A stretch of DNA of 13,363 bases from Lachnospiraceae bacterium (GTDB lineage Bacteria > Bacillota > Clostridia > Lachnospirales > Lachnospiraceae), in assembly GCA_003447295.1 (NCBI GenBank), contig DLZQ01000012.1, positions 1 to 13,363 of the forward strand, read 5' to 3'. The notes beneath the pieces were generated by a model that was not told the origin of the DNA, did not search any database, and worked only from the letters and a program-made list of their open reading frames with translations. Shown here in pieces: positions 7,107 through 13,363 of the stretch (position 1 is the stretch's first letter; each line of letters opens with the position of its first letter). The position numbers and the translations under genes were made by a program.

Positions 7107-7125
7107 TGCCGGAAGCTGTCCGGCA
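7107..7125 (+). other. GC-rich hairpin after chemoreceptor 1
   Basis: A perfect 7-bp stem, TGCCGGA (7107-7113) with TCCGGCA (7119-7125), loop AGCTG, six bases after the stop codon. No T-run follows. It may protect the mRNA 3' end or pause polymerase before the terminator 23 bases downstream. Confidence 0.4.
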
Positions 7126-7147
7126 GGGAGATAACATATAAATGACA

Positions 7148-7190
7148 GAAAATGCAGTCCGGTTTTTATAGAAAACCGGACTGCATTTTC
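7148..7190. terminator. Strong, near-symmetric intrinsic terminator between the chemoreceptor genes
   Basis: A perfect 19-bp inverted repeat (7148-7166 with 7172-7190) around a five-base loop TATAG. The core GCAGTCCGG/CCGGACTGC is flanked by AAAA on the left and TTTT on the right, so it can work in both directions. It separates chemoreceptor 1 from chemoreceptor 2, whose promoter begins eleven bases later. Confidence 0.85.
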
Positions 7191-7200
7191 GTGTGGTTTA

Positions 7201-7229
7201 TTGACGGGGATACCATCATGAATTACAAT
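7201..7229 (+). promoter_or_regulatory. Sigma-A promoter of chemoreceptor 2
   Basis: TTGACG (7201-7206), exactly 17 bases, TACAAT (7224-7229), ten of twelve matches to consensus. Transcription would start near 7236. The in-frame ATG at 7218 lies inside the promoter and cannot be the start, which moves the gene start to 7281. Confidence 0.7.
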
Positions 7230-7280
7230 ATAAGAGATGTATGGAATGAATATATCAGACGGGAGAGAAGGAGAATGCAA

Positions 7281-8720
7281 ATGAAAGAGTTGGAACGAAG
7301 TAACCGGGTGGCCATGATAGCCCATGGCGTGATCAATGCATGTATGCTTTTTATTAGCGTGATCGGATTCGTTGAGCACACAGTATCGGCTCCGGTATTG
7401 GTAGTGCTAATGCTTCTTGGAATCATACCGGTTTTGGCAGAATTTATTTGTTGGAAGAGGGATCATGCGACCAAAGCTATAAAACATCTGTCAATGATCG
7501 GATTTGCACTGTTTTATACGGTACTGCTTTTTACAGCACAGTGCAATATGGTGTATGCATTTGTAATTCCCATGATGTTTGCAGTCATGCCTTATCATGA
7601 TGTCAAGGCATTTGCGCTTATTAATGTGGGGACGGTGGTAGAGAATGTCCTGGTGGTGATCCTGGGAGCTACACAGGGGGGATTTGGCTATCTGGGGCAG
7701 GACGCAGGATTTATACAGATTTCTGTAATGGTTCTGCTGTGCGTTACATCCATCTATGCTACGATATCCAACCAGAAGAACACTAGTGAAAATATAGAGA
7801 GCATTACTGCTGCGCAGGATCGCACGGAAGCAACCTTACGTGAGGTCATGGAAATGAGTAGCCGGATGGAGACTTCAGTAGCGGATATCACAGCGGAATT
7901 GAATAAACTGGAAACTGCTTTTGACAGTACAAAAACAGCTATGGAGGAGGTATCTGCAGGTTCCGGTGAGTCTGCCGCGGCGATTCAGCAGCAGACGGCC
8001 CAGACGGAGGCTATTCAGGAAAAAGTAAATACCGTAGGTGAAGTGGCAGAGACGATCGGAAATAACATGGAACATACGATAGAAATACTGGATGCCGGAA
8101 AAGAAGAGATGACAGGTCTGAAGGAGCAGGCAGAGGATTCTGCAAGGAACAGTGAGCTGGCAGCACAGAAGCTGGAAAAGCTGGATCATTATATGCAGGA
8201 GATGCATTCCATCGTGGAAATCATCAGCAAAATAGCTAATCAGACCAGCCTTCTTGCGTTGAACGCCAGCATAGAGGCAGCCAGAGCCGGTGAAGCCGGC
8301 CGCGGATTCTCCGTAGTGGCGACGGAGATTTCGGGAATGGCCACCCAGACAAAGGATGCTACCGGCAATATCGCAGAGCTGATCCAAAATGTATCCGGAG
8401 CGATAGGAGAAGTGGTAACGGTCATCCGCCAGATGATAGACGGCATCGGTAGCCAAAGGGAAGGAACGATGCGTGCGGCGGACAGTTTCACGGCAATTGA
8501 AGACAGCAGTTATATGATCGTGGATAATCTGGGAGAGATGCTTCAGATAGTAGAAGCTTTGAAAACAGCCAACCAGGAGATCGTGGATTCCATTCAGACA
8601 ATCTCAGCGACTACGGAAGAAGTATCCGCCCATGCCAGTGAGACACTGGAAGCGGAAGAGAGAAACAGAGAGATTCTGCAAAAAATTACAGAAAATATGA
8701 ATTCGATGGTGAAAAAATAA
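7281..8720 (+). CDS. Methyl-accepting chemotaxis protein with six-helix membrane sensor, no HAMP
   Basis: A chemoreceptor of 479 aa from ATG 7281, chosen because AAGGAG (7268-7273) is seven bases upstream and the promoter at 7201-7229 excludes earlier starts. About six hydrophobic helices (roughly 12-32, 37-57, 70-88, 90-104, 109-130, 143-163) come first, with very short loops. It therefore has no extracytoplasmic ligand domain and probably senses within or close to the membrane. No HAMP domain is apparent. The coiled-coil signalling domain has its tip at about residues 318-344 ([24 protein letters not shown]). The C-terminus ends in a plain coil without a CheR-binding pentapeptide. The peptidase gene follows 51 bases later without a terminator, so the two are probably co-transcribed. 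It shares the tip but not the sensor with chemoreceptor 1, so they are not a recent full-length duplication. Confidence 0.92.
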   Translation: MKELERSNRVAMIAHGVINACMLFISVIGFVEHTVSAPVLVVLMLLGIIPVLAEFICWKRDHATKAIKHLSMIGFALFYTVLLFTAQCNMVYAFVIPMMFAVMPYHDVKAFALINVGTVVENVLVVILGATQGGFGYLGQDAGFIQISVMVLLCVTSIYATISNQKNTSENIESITAAQDRTEATLREVMEMSSRMETSVADITAELNKLETAFDSTKTAMEEVSAGSGESAAAIQQQTAQTEAIQEKVNTVGEVAETIGNNMEHTIEILDAGKEEMTGLKEQAEDSARNSELAAQKLEKLDHYMQEMHSIVEIISKIANQTSLLALNASIEAARAGEAGRGFSVVATEISGMATQTKDATGNIAELIQNVSGAIGEVVTVIRQMIDGIGSQREGTMRAADSFTAIEDSSYMIVDNLGEMLQIVEALKTANQEIVDSIQTISATTEEVSAHASETLEAEERNREILQKITENMNSMVKK

Positions 8721-8771
8721 GTAACGGTTCCTGTGACAGAACGGACAGGATAGAAACAGGAGTGACAGAAT

Positions 8772-10868
8772 ATGCATGACAACGGGGTGACTTTACAGAA
8801 AAGGGTGTTACAGAATCTGGATATACCGTATTCGTATGAACTGGCAAAGCGAATGGAACAATACCGGTCACATCCGACACTGGGGTATCGCCCGGCGGGT
8901 TCTAAGGCAGAGTTTGAGACCGGAGAGATGCTGAAGACAGAAATGGAAAAAATCGGACTGTCTGAGGTTACAAAGGATGCCGTGACGGTAGATGGCTGGG
9001 AATTTCATAAGGCAGCGTTAAGCTACACGAATGCGGCCGGAGAGACCGTGTCAGCAGAATTGGGAGCTTATCAGACAACCTTTGTCACAGATGGCCCCAA
9101 GGAATTTTCCATGATGTACCTGGGAAAAGGAACGGAGACGGACTATCAGGGAAAAGATGTCAGGGATAAGCTGGTACTGGTGGAGATTAACCAGAGAGAT
9201 GAGTGGTGGATCAATTATCCGGTATACCAGGCACATCTGAAGGGAGCCGCAGCCCTGATCGCAGTGCAGAGCGGTGGCTACGGCGAAATCGACGATGAAG
9301 CTCTGAATGCACAGGATATTGCCGGACCGGAGGATGCTCCCGCTTTTTCCATTTCCAGAAAAGATGCGGCAGGCCTGCTGGAGCTGTTGCGCGATCAGGA
9401 GGAAATAACAGTCACCTTTGATGCGGAATCCAGGGTGACAAGGAACTGTACGACTTATAATATTGTAGGAAGGATCCCCGGGAAACATCCTGACCGTATG
9501 GTGCTTTTGTCTGCACACTATGATTCCTACTTTGACGGATTCCAGGATGACAATACAGCGGTCGCTCTGATGTTTGGTATTGCAAAGGCGTTGCAGGACA
9601 GTGGTTTCCAACCGAACAATACCATTGTGATCTGTGCCATGGCATCCGAGGAATGGGGCGTGGTGGATTCTAATTTCGACTGGTCCACAGGAGCTTATGA
9701 GCAGATATTCACCGCACATCCCGAATGGGTGGGCAAGGTGATCGCGGACCTGAATTTTGAGCTTCCTGCGTTGGCACATGGTACCAGAGCGAGGATCCGC
9801 AGCTGCTATGAATATGTCAGCTTCCTGGAGGAATATCTGGCAGATCTGCCGAATCTGACGATAGCCTATCCGGAAGAGACAGCAGTGACATCTCCGATCG
9901 AGACCTGGTCGGATGATTTTTCCATGGCGATCGCAGGTGTACCGTCTATGGTAAACGATTTCACCGGCGGAAGCTTTATGGAGACTCATTATCATTCCCA
10001 GTTTGATAACGATGAGTTTTATGATGAACAGGTATATCGTCTGCATCACGAGCTGTTTGCCCTGCTGATCCTGGCACTCGATGAGACGGCAGTGGTGCCG
10101 TTGCAGTTTTCACCGGTGGTGCAGCGGATTCGCAAGGGACTGGAACAGTGCCGGGAGATCTGCTACCGCGCCGATGTGGCTGGGCAGCTGGGAGAGAAAA
10201 AGCGGGCCTTGCTTGAAAAAATTGAGGAACTGGAGACTTTAAGTGACCGGGCGCTCAGAAGATGCCGGGAACAATACGAAGCGGTAGAGGAATACAACCG
10301 TAACTACAAACAGTTGCTTAGAGATGGAAAATACGACGAGGCGGAGGGACTTTTCCGGCAGACCAGACCGCTGGAACAGAAGCTGCTTGCAAGGTTCAAA
10401 CAGGAGCAGGATGCTTTTGTGCGGATTGACTGGTACGGAAATGTGTTGTATCCTCATGAAATATGCAGTACGAATTTAAGACTTCTGGGCGGAGCGGTGA
10501 GAAATCTAAAGGAACAGAGACTTTCCTCCGCGCTTCGCAAGCTTTATCAGGTAGATAACAATGCCTATGCCTTTAATTTTGATGAAGAGGTATATAGTCA
10601 TTTTACGGATTATGTATTCCACCAGCCGAAGGATCGCCTGAAATGGGGCTACGGAAGGCTGCCGGAGCATGAGAATCTATATGGAACGGTCAAGCAGCTT
10701 CTCCAAAAAGAAAAACATCTGGAGGCGTTGACGGGATCCGGTATGAAGGAAATGGACTACCGGGAAGAAATTGCCAGTCTGGAACATGCATGCAGCAAGC
10801 TTGTGGTCAGCCTGATGAATATCATGCAGCAAATGGAGAAATCTGTGACAGAGATATTCGAATTATAA
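8772..10868 (+). CDS. M28-family zinc metallopeptidase with PA-like insert and helical C-terminal domain
   Basis: Predicted di-zinc aminopeptidase or carboxypeptidase, 698 aa. A region resembling a protease-associated domain (about 110-200) is followed by the M28 core. Expected metal and catalytic residues are His249 and Asp251 (AHYDS), Asp260 in DDN, the catalytic/ligand pair Glu293-Glu294 (ASEEWG) and the final His408 (HYHSQFDN). At the position where most relatives have Asp (N.D), this protein has NFE with Glu330, a conservative change at a metal ligand. Residues about 440-698 form a largely helical, Glu/Lys/Arg-rich domain with coiled-coil character, which I do not recognise. No signal peptide or membrane segment is seen, so it is probably cytoplasmic. 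AGGAG (8758-8762) lies nine bases before the ATG. It probably shares a transcript with chemoreceptor 2. Substrate unknown. Confidence 0.85.
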   Translation: MHDNGVTLQKRVLQNLDIPYSYELAKRMEQYRSHPTLGYRPAGSKAEFETGEMLKTEMEKIGLSEVTKDAVTVDGWEFHKAALSYTNAAGETVSAELGAYQTTFVTDGPKEFSMMYLGKGTETDYQGKDVRDKLVLVEINQRDEWWINYPVYQAHLKGAAALIAVQSGGYGEIDDEALNAQDIAGPEDAPAFSISRKDAAGLLELLRDQEEITVTFDAESRVTRNCTTYNIVGRIPGKHPDRMVLLSAHYDSYFDGFQDDNTAVALMFGIAKALQDSGFQPNNTIVICAMASEEWGVVDSNFDWSTGAYEQIFTAHPEWVGKVIADLNFELPALAHGTRARIRSCYEYVSFLEEYLADLPNLTIAYPEETAVTSPIETWSDDFSMAIAGVPSMVNDFTGGSFMETHYHSQFDNDEFYDEQVYRLHHELFALLILALDETAVVPLQFSPVVQRIRKGLEQCREICYRADVAGQLGEKKRALLEKIEELETLSDRALRRCREQYEAVEEYNRNYKQLLRDGKYDEAEGLFRQTRPLEQKLLARFKQEQDAFVRIDWYGNVLYPHEICSTNLRLLGGAVRNLKEQRLSSALRKLYQVDNNAYAFNFDEEVYSHFTDYVFHQPKDRLKWGYGRLPEHENLYGTVKQLLQKEKHLEALTGSGMKEMDYREEIASLEHACSKLVVSLMNIMQQMEKSVTEIFEL

Positions 10869-10959
10869 GGATGGCGAGGGCGGAACACGGAACAATCCGC
10901 AGGCAAAAAAAGTCAGGGACTGACATCATCATAATAAGGAGATAACAGTAAATACAATT

Positions 10960-11595
10960 ATGGAAAGTGATAAACTATATCGTGTGCAGAAGGAAGATCT
11001 TCCGAAAGTGGAGAAAATGCTGAATCAGTGTTTTGCACACGATCCGTTGTACGAGACGTTGATTCCGGATCCGGAAGTCCGTAAAAATCTGATGCCGGAG
11101 CTGTTTAAATGTGATATGGATGAATTTTATGCGACCTGTGAAATCTTCGCAGACAGCGCGGACCTGAACAGTGTATTGGTGGTATCGGATGAAGCGGAGC
11201 CTTACAATGTATTTCAGTTCTATTTTACGGAGGCTGTGGCTGCTTTACAGACGGATTCCTATCTGATCAAGGAGGATCCTTCGTTAAAGACTTTTCGGAA
11301 TTTTATGAAGGGTGAGGATTATCTCAATTCCAGCTGGACGGATCAGCTGCATCAGAACCAGCGGCTGCACATCATTTATCTGGCGGTGGATCCCGCCATG
11401 CAGCATCACGGAATTGCGGCGGAGCTTCTGGAGGAAGCTATTGACTATGCCCAAAAGCACAAGCTGATGATCTCCCTGGAGACTCATAATCCAAAAAACG
11501 TGGAATTCTATGAAAAGTTCGGATTCAAGGTATATGGTGTGATGGAGAAGAATTTCCCGTTAAAGCAATACTGTCTGATCCGTGAAGTACAATAA
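10960..11595 (+). CDS. GNAT-family N-acetyltransferase
   Basis: Predicted acetyl-CoA-dependent acetyltransferase, 211 aa. The C-terminal half has the fold's diagnostic parts: motif A at residues 139-156 (IYLAVDPAMQHHGIAAEL) with the acetyl-CoA pyrophosphate loop Q148-x-x-G151-I-A153, and motif B at 177-189 (NPKNVEFYEKFGF) with Tyr184. The loop is slightly atypical, having His-His where Arg/Lys-Gly is commoner. The N-terminal 100 residues (NQCFAHDPLYETLIPDPEVR) resemble other GNATs of unknown substrate. The start is odd: the only good ribosome binding site, AAGGAG at 10936-10941, is 18 bases from the ATG, and no start codon lies at normal spacing in this frame. It follows the peptidase by 91 bases with no clear terminator and ends at a strong one. 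Substrate (small molecule, peptide or protein) unknown. Confidence 0.85.
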   Translation: MESDKLYRVQKEDLPKVEKMLNQCFAHDPLYETLIPDPEVRKNLMPELFKCDMDEFYATCEIFADSADLNSVLVVSDEAEPYNVFQFYFTEAVAALQTDSYLIKEDPSLKTFRNFMKGEDYLNSSWTDQLHQNQRLHIIYLAVDPAMQHHGIAAELLEEAIDYAQKHKLMISLETHNPKNVEFYEKFGFKVYGVMEKNFPLKQYCLIREVQ

Positions 11596-11633
11596 TATTG
11601 CTGAAAATTTCAGAAAAATCCGGAAACGCAACT

Positions 11634-11687
11634 GCCGGTTGACAAAATTTCAAGGGCACTTGGTAGTTGTCAACCGGCTCTTTTGTT
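11634..11687 (+). terminator. Terminator after the acetyltransferase gene
   Basis: A 12-bp perfect stem, GCCGGTTGACAA (11634-11645) with TTGTCAACCGGC (11667-11678). Its 21-base loop contains a further CAAG/CTTG pairing, and TCTTTTGTT follows. It lies 38 bases after the stop codon and isolates the XRE unit from the genes upstream. A palindromic operator is less likely given the T-rich tail. Confidence 0.75.
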
Positions 11688-11714
11688 ATGATTTTCCTAT
11701 GTCGACGATCTATG

Positions 11715-11722
11715 TGTGCACA
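11715..11722. promoter_or_regulatory. TGTGCACA palindrome upstream of the XRE regulator
   Basis: A perfect 8-bp palindrome, 34 bases before the regulator's start, where an autoregulatory site could lie. It is short and there is no second copy. I could not place a convincing -35/-10 pair for the XRE gene in 11688-11740. Confidence 0.15.
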
Positions 11723-11755
11723 AGAAAATATTAATAAAAGAAGGAGAGAATGAAA

Positions 11756-12751
11756 ATGATCCTGTCAGAAAAAATAATAATGTTGCGTAAGAAATATGGG
11801 TGGTCCCAGGAGGAACTGGCAGAACGCCTGGACATTTCCAGACAGTCCGTATCTAAATGGGAGAGTGGAGCCTCAATCCCGGATCTGGAACGCATTGTCA
11901 GTATGAGCCAGCTGTTCGGAGTTACTACGGATTACTTATTAAAAGATGAAATGGAAGAGACGGAATTCGCCGATGGAATGACACCGGAGATCACAGAGGG
12001 AAAAGTGATCACGGTGGAGGAAGCCAATACTTTCCTGGAAGCTACGAAAAAATATGCTGCCCGGATTGCTCCGGCGGTAGTCCTGTGCGTGGTGTCCCCT
12101 ACTGTGCTGTTGTGGCTGGCGGGAATGGCGGATACCGGAAGAGGGAGGCTTACGGAAGATGCTGCGGGAGGAATCGGCGTAATCGTTCTGCTGCTGATGG
12201 TGGCAGTTGCGGTAGCGGTATTTCTTCTCACCGGAATTCCGTACAATAAATATGAATATCTGGAAAAAGAAAAGCTGACACTGCAATATGGGGTATCCGG
12301 AATCGTGGAGAAAGCAAAAGAAACCTTTGCGGGAACCTATCGGATCTGTGTAACCCTGGGTGTTGTATTGTGTATCCTGGGAGTGGTACCTTTGCTGATA
12401 GTATCCATTTTTTTCGGGAATAATGGTTATGCGGTGATCCTTGCTACGGATGCTTTACTCATTGTAGTGGCGATCGCTGTATGGCTGTTCGTGTGGTCCG
12501 GTATTATCTGGGGCGGTTTTCAGAAATTACTTCAGGAGGGGGATTATACTGTGGAGAATAAGGCAGTCAACCGGAAGTATGAGCATGTGACAGCAATTTA
12601 CTGGTGTGTCTGGACAGCGGTTTATCTGGCCATCAGCCTGCCAACGATGCGTTGGGACATTACCTGGGTCGTATGGCCTGTGGCCGGAGTATTGTATGGG
12701 GCACTTCTGGCGTTTTTGAAGATAAAGAATCGGAAAGCAGAGCGCGAATAA
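11756..12751 (+). CDS. XRE-family regulator fused to a six-helix membrane domain
   Basis: From ATG 11756 the protein has 331 aa. An N-terminal Cro/CI-type helix-turn-helix (about 7-62, with [27 protein letters not shown] split over the helices) is followed by a linker. Six hydrophobic helices follow at roughly 104-124, 138-160, 196-219, 225-253, 278-297 and 301-321. [23 protein letters not shown] is the usual opening in this Lachnospiraceae group. AAGGAG (11741-11746) lies nine bases before this ATG but only three before ATG 11750, so 11756 is preferred. A membrane-tethered DNA-binding protein suggests sensing of membrane or envelope state, by inference. The signal peptidase II-like gene follows 51 bases later and is the likely partner or target. 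Confidence 0.88.
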   Translation: MILSEKIIMLRKKYGWSQEELAERLDISRQSVSKWESGASIPDLERIVSMSQLFGVTTDYLLKDEMEETEFADGMTPEITEGKVITVEEANTFLEATKKYAARIAPAVVLCVVSPTVLLWLAGMADTGRGRLTEDAAGGIGVIVLLLMVAVAVAVFLLTGIPYNKYEYLEKEKLTLQYGVSGIVEKAKETFAGTYRICVTLGVVLCILGVVPLLIVSIFFGNNGYAVILATDALLIVVAIAVWLFVWSGIIWGGFQKLLQEGDYTVENKAVNRKYEHVTAIYWCVWTAVYLAISLPTMRWDITWVVWPVAGVLYGALLAFLKIKNRKAERE

Positions 12752-12802
12752 GCGGATTTCAAGGGGAAATACGGACGGCGTGAAAAAGGAGCGGAATATT
12801 AT

Positions 12803-13255
12803 ATGACAGTGGTATGTCTTGTGATACTGGCAGGAATTTTCTGGGGAGATTTTTTCTTAAAAAATTACATAGAGTCACATGTGAACGAACGGGACGAACG
12901 AGCAATCTGCAAGGGAAAATTTCTGATCCGCAAGCATCATAACAAAGGCATGATGCTCAATGCCGGACAGAAGAGAAGGCGTCTGGTGGCCGTTATTTCA
13001 TTGGCGTTTACGCTGATATTGACCGTTGTCTTTATTGTGAGTCTGGGACATCGAGGCAACAATTTGCTGCGACTGGGTCTGGCGCTGTTGCTTGGCGGTG
13101 CATTCAGCAATACCTATGACCGCCTCCGCAGAGGTTACGTGGTAGATTATGTAAGCTTCCCGGTGAAATGGCAGAAATTTCGCAAGATCGTATTCAACTG
13201 CTCGGATTTCTGCATTATCATCGGTGCGCTGCTATCGGCGCTTGGAATGCTGTAA
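12803..13255 (+). CDS. Signal peptidase II-like (LspA family) membrane protein
   Basis: A 150-aa membrane protein with the signature of lipoprotein signal peptidases, aspartic enzymes that remove the signal peptide from prolipoproteins. The pattern D16-x-x-x-K20 in TM1 matches the family's DQxTK. N103 and D106-R107 (SNTYDRL) precede D115 (GYVVDYV) and N132/D135 (FNCSDF). By alignment with known LspA proteins D115 and D135 would be the catalytic pair, and both are present. Hydrophobic segments lie at about 2-18, 62-80, 86-100 and 131-149. The usual NxGaaF segment is replaced by HNKGMML (44-52) and FNxAD has Ser for Ala, so this may be a paralogue and not the housekeeping enzyme. I give no lspA symbol for that reason. 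AAGGAG lies eleven bases upstream of the ATG. Confidence 0.75.
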   Translation: MTVVCLVILAGIFWGDFFLKNYIESHVNERDERAICKGKFLIRKHHNKGMMLNAGQKRRRLVAVISLAFTLILTVVFIVSLGHRGNNLLRLGLALLLGGAFSNTYDRLRRGYVVDYVSFPVKWQKFRKIVFNCSDFCIIIGALLSALGML

Positions 13256-13262
13256 ATTGAAA

Positions 13263-13363
13263 GTTACGAGCCATGCATAGTCAAAACGGAAACAGCGATC
13301 TGGGAGCTTGCTCACAAGTCGCTGTTTTTGTTTTTGACTATATACGGCGACAGCCGTCAATGA
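13263..13363 (+). repeat. Structured intergenic repeat, copy D (well preserved, running off the edge)
   Basis: The copy begins seven bases after the signal peptidase II-like stop codon. It contains: the box GTTACGAGCCATGCATAG (13263-13280); an outer stem ATAGTCAAAA (13277-13286) with TTTTGACTAT (13332-13341); an inner stem AAACAGCGA (13290-13298) with TCGCTGTTT (13319-13327); a loop holding GGGAGCTTGCTCACAA (13302-13317); and a closing hairpin ACGGC-GACA-GCCGT (13344-13357). It has the same architecture as copy C on the opposite strand at the left edge. The last bases, TCAATGA, look like the start of another box (as in GCAATGAGCC), so the array may continue. Confidence 0.75.
13290..13335 (+). 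terminator. Terminator of the XRE/signal peptidase II-like unit (inner stem of repeat D)
   Basis: A 9-bp stem, AAACAGCGA/TCGCTGTTT, whose loop contains a GAGC-TT-GCTC mini-hairpin, is followed by TTTTTGTTTTT (13325-13335). It is 35 bases after the stop codon. It is part of the repeat, which suggests the repeat supplies termination. Confidence 0.7.

Noticed and set aside
7142..7171. Mini-frame MTENAVRFL after chemoreceptor 1, ending in the terminator loop
   Set aside because: It could be a leader peptide, but GGGAG is about eleven bases upstream and the downstream gene has its own promoter after the terminator. Chance is the simpler explanation.
7875..8456. Minus-strand open frame of 193 codons
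   Set aside because: Antisense to the chemoreceptor signalling coil. The regular heptad codons opposite give a long open frame without family motifs.
9051..10049. Minus-strand open frame of 332 codons
   Set aside because: Antisense to the M28 core. Its translation is rich in Cys, His and Ile without recognisable motifs, as expected for a shadow of a conserved gene.
11639..11667. TTGACA at 11639 as a promoter for the XRE gene
   Set aside because: It is part of the terminator's stem, and 17 bases downstream there is GGTAGT, no -10 hexamer.
1..13363. tRNA or rRNA genes, integrase/att sites, defence or toxin-antitoxin genes
   Set aside because: No cloverleaf, rRNA segment, recombinase or recognisable defence protein was found on either strand.

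Overview
The window looks like a chromosomal segment of an anaerobic gut-type Firmicute, most likely a Lachnospiraceae (Clostridia). Grounds are the moderate GC content, AAGGAG-type ribosome binding sites, AT-rich leaders with sigma-A promoters, a glycine riboswitch in front of an AGCS symporter, a MILxxKI-type XRE regulator fused to a membrane domain, and clostridial chemoreceptors. The assignment rests on gene style, not on a marker gene.

Layout. Bases 1-281 carry no convincing gene. They hold a cluster of hairpin-rich intergenic repeats. Next, on the minus strand, is a membrane diguanylate cyclase (7TMR-DISM type sensor plus GGDEF). A divergent 380-bp regulatory region follows, with a strong promoter for the cyclase and a promoter plus single-aptamer glycine riboswitch for the next gene. 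The rest of the window is on the plus strand: Na+:alanine/glycine symporter, MATE exporter, chemoreceptor 1 (Cache/HAMP), a strong terminator, chemoreceptor 2 (six membrane helices, no HAMP) with its own promoter, M28 metallopeptidase, GNAT acetyltransferase, a terminator, XRE-membrane regulator and a signal peptidase II-like protein. A terminator embedded in another copy of the edge repeat closes the window.

How the genes fit together. The symporter is probably switched by glycine through sequestration of its ribosome binding site. The cyclase and two chemoreceptors make this a signalling-rich neighbourhood, but no che or flagellar gene is present, so the receptors must work with machinery elsewhere. 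Chemoreceptor 2, the peptidase and possibly the acetyltransferase look co-transcribed. The XRE regulator and signal peptidase II-like gene form a separate small unit.

Most notable signal. The two window edges, 13 kb apart and in opposite orientation, carry related copies of a structured repeat. Each sits directly 3' of a gene and in that gene's orientation. They share a box (GAGCC..GC.TA), a nested double stem with a conserved loop and a 3' hairpin. Three base pairs differ between the copies by compensatory changes. I do not recognise this family. Several start codons were also revised from local promoter and ribosome-binding-site evidence.
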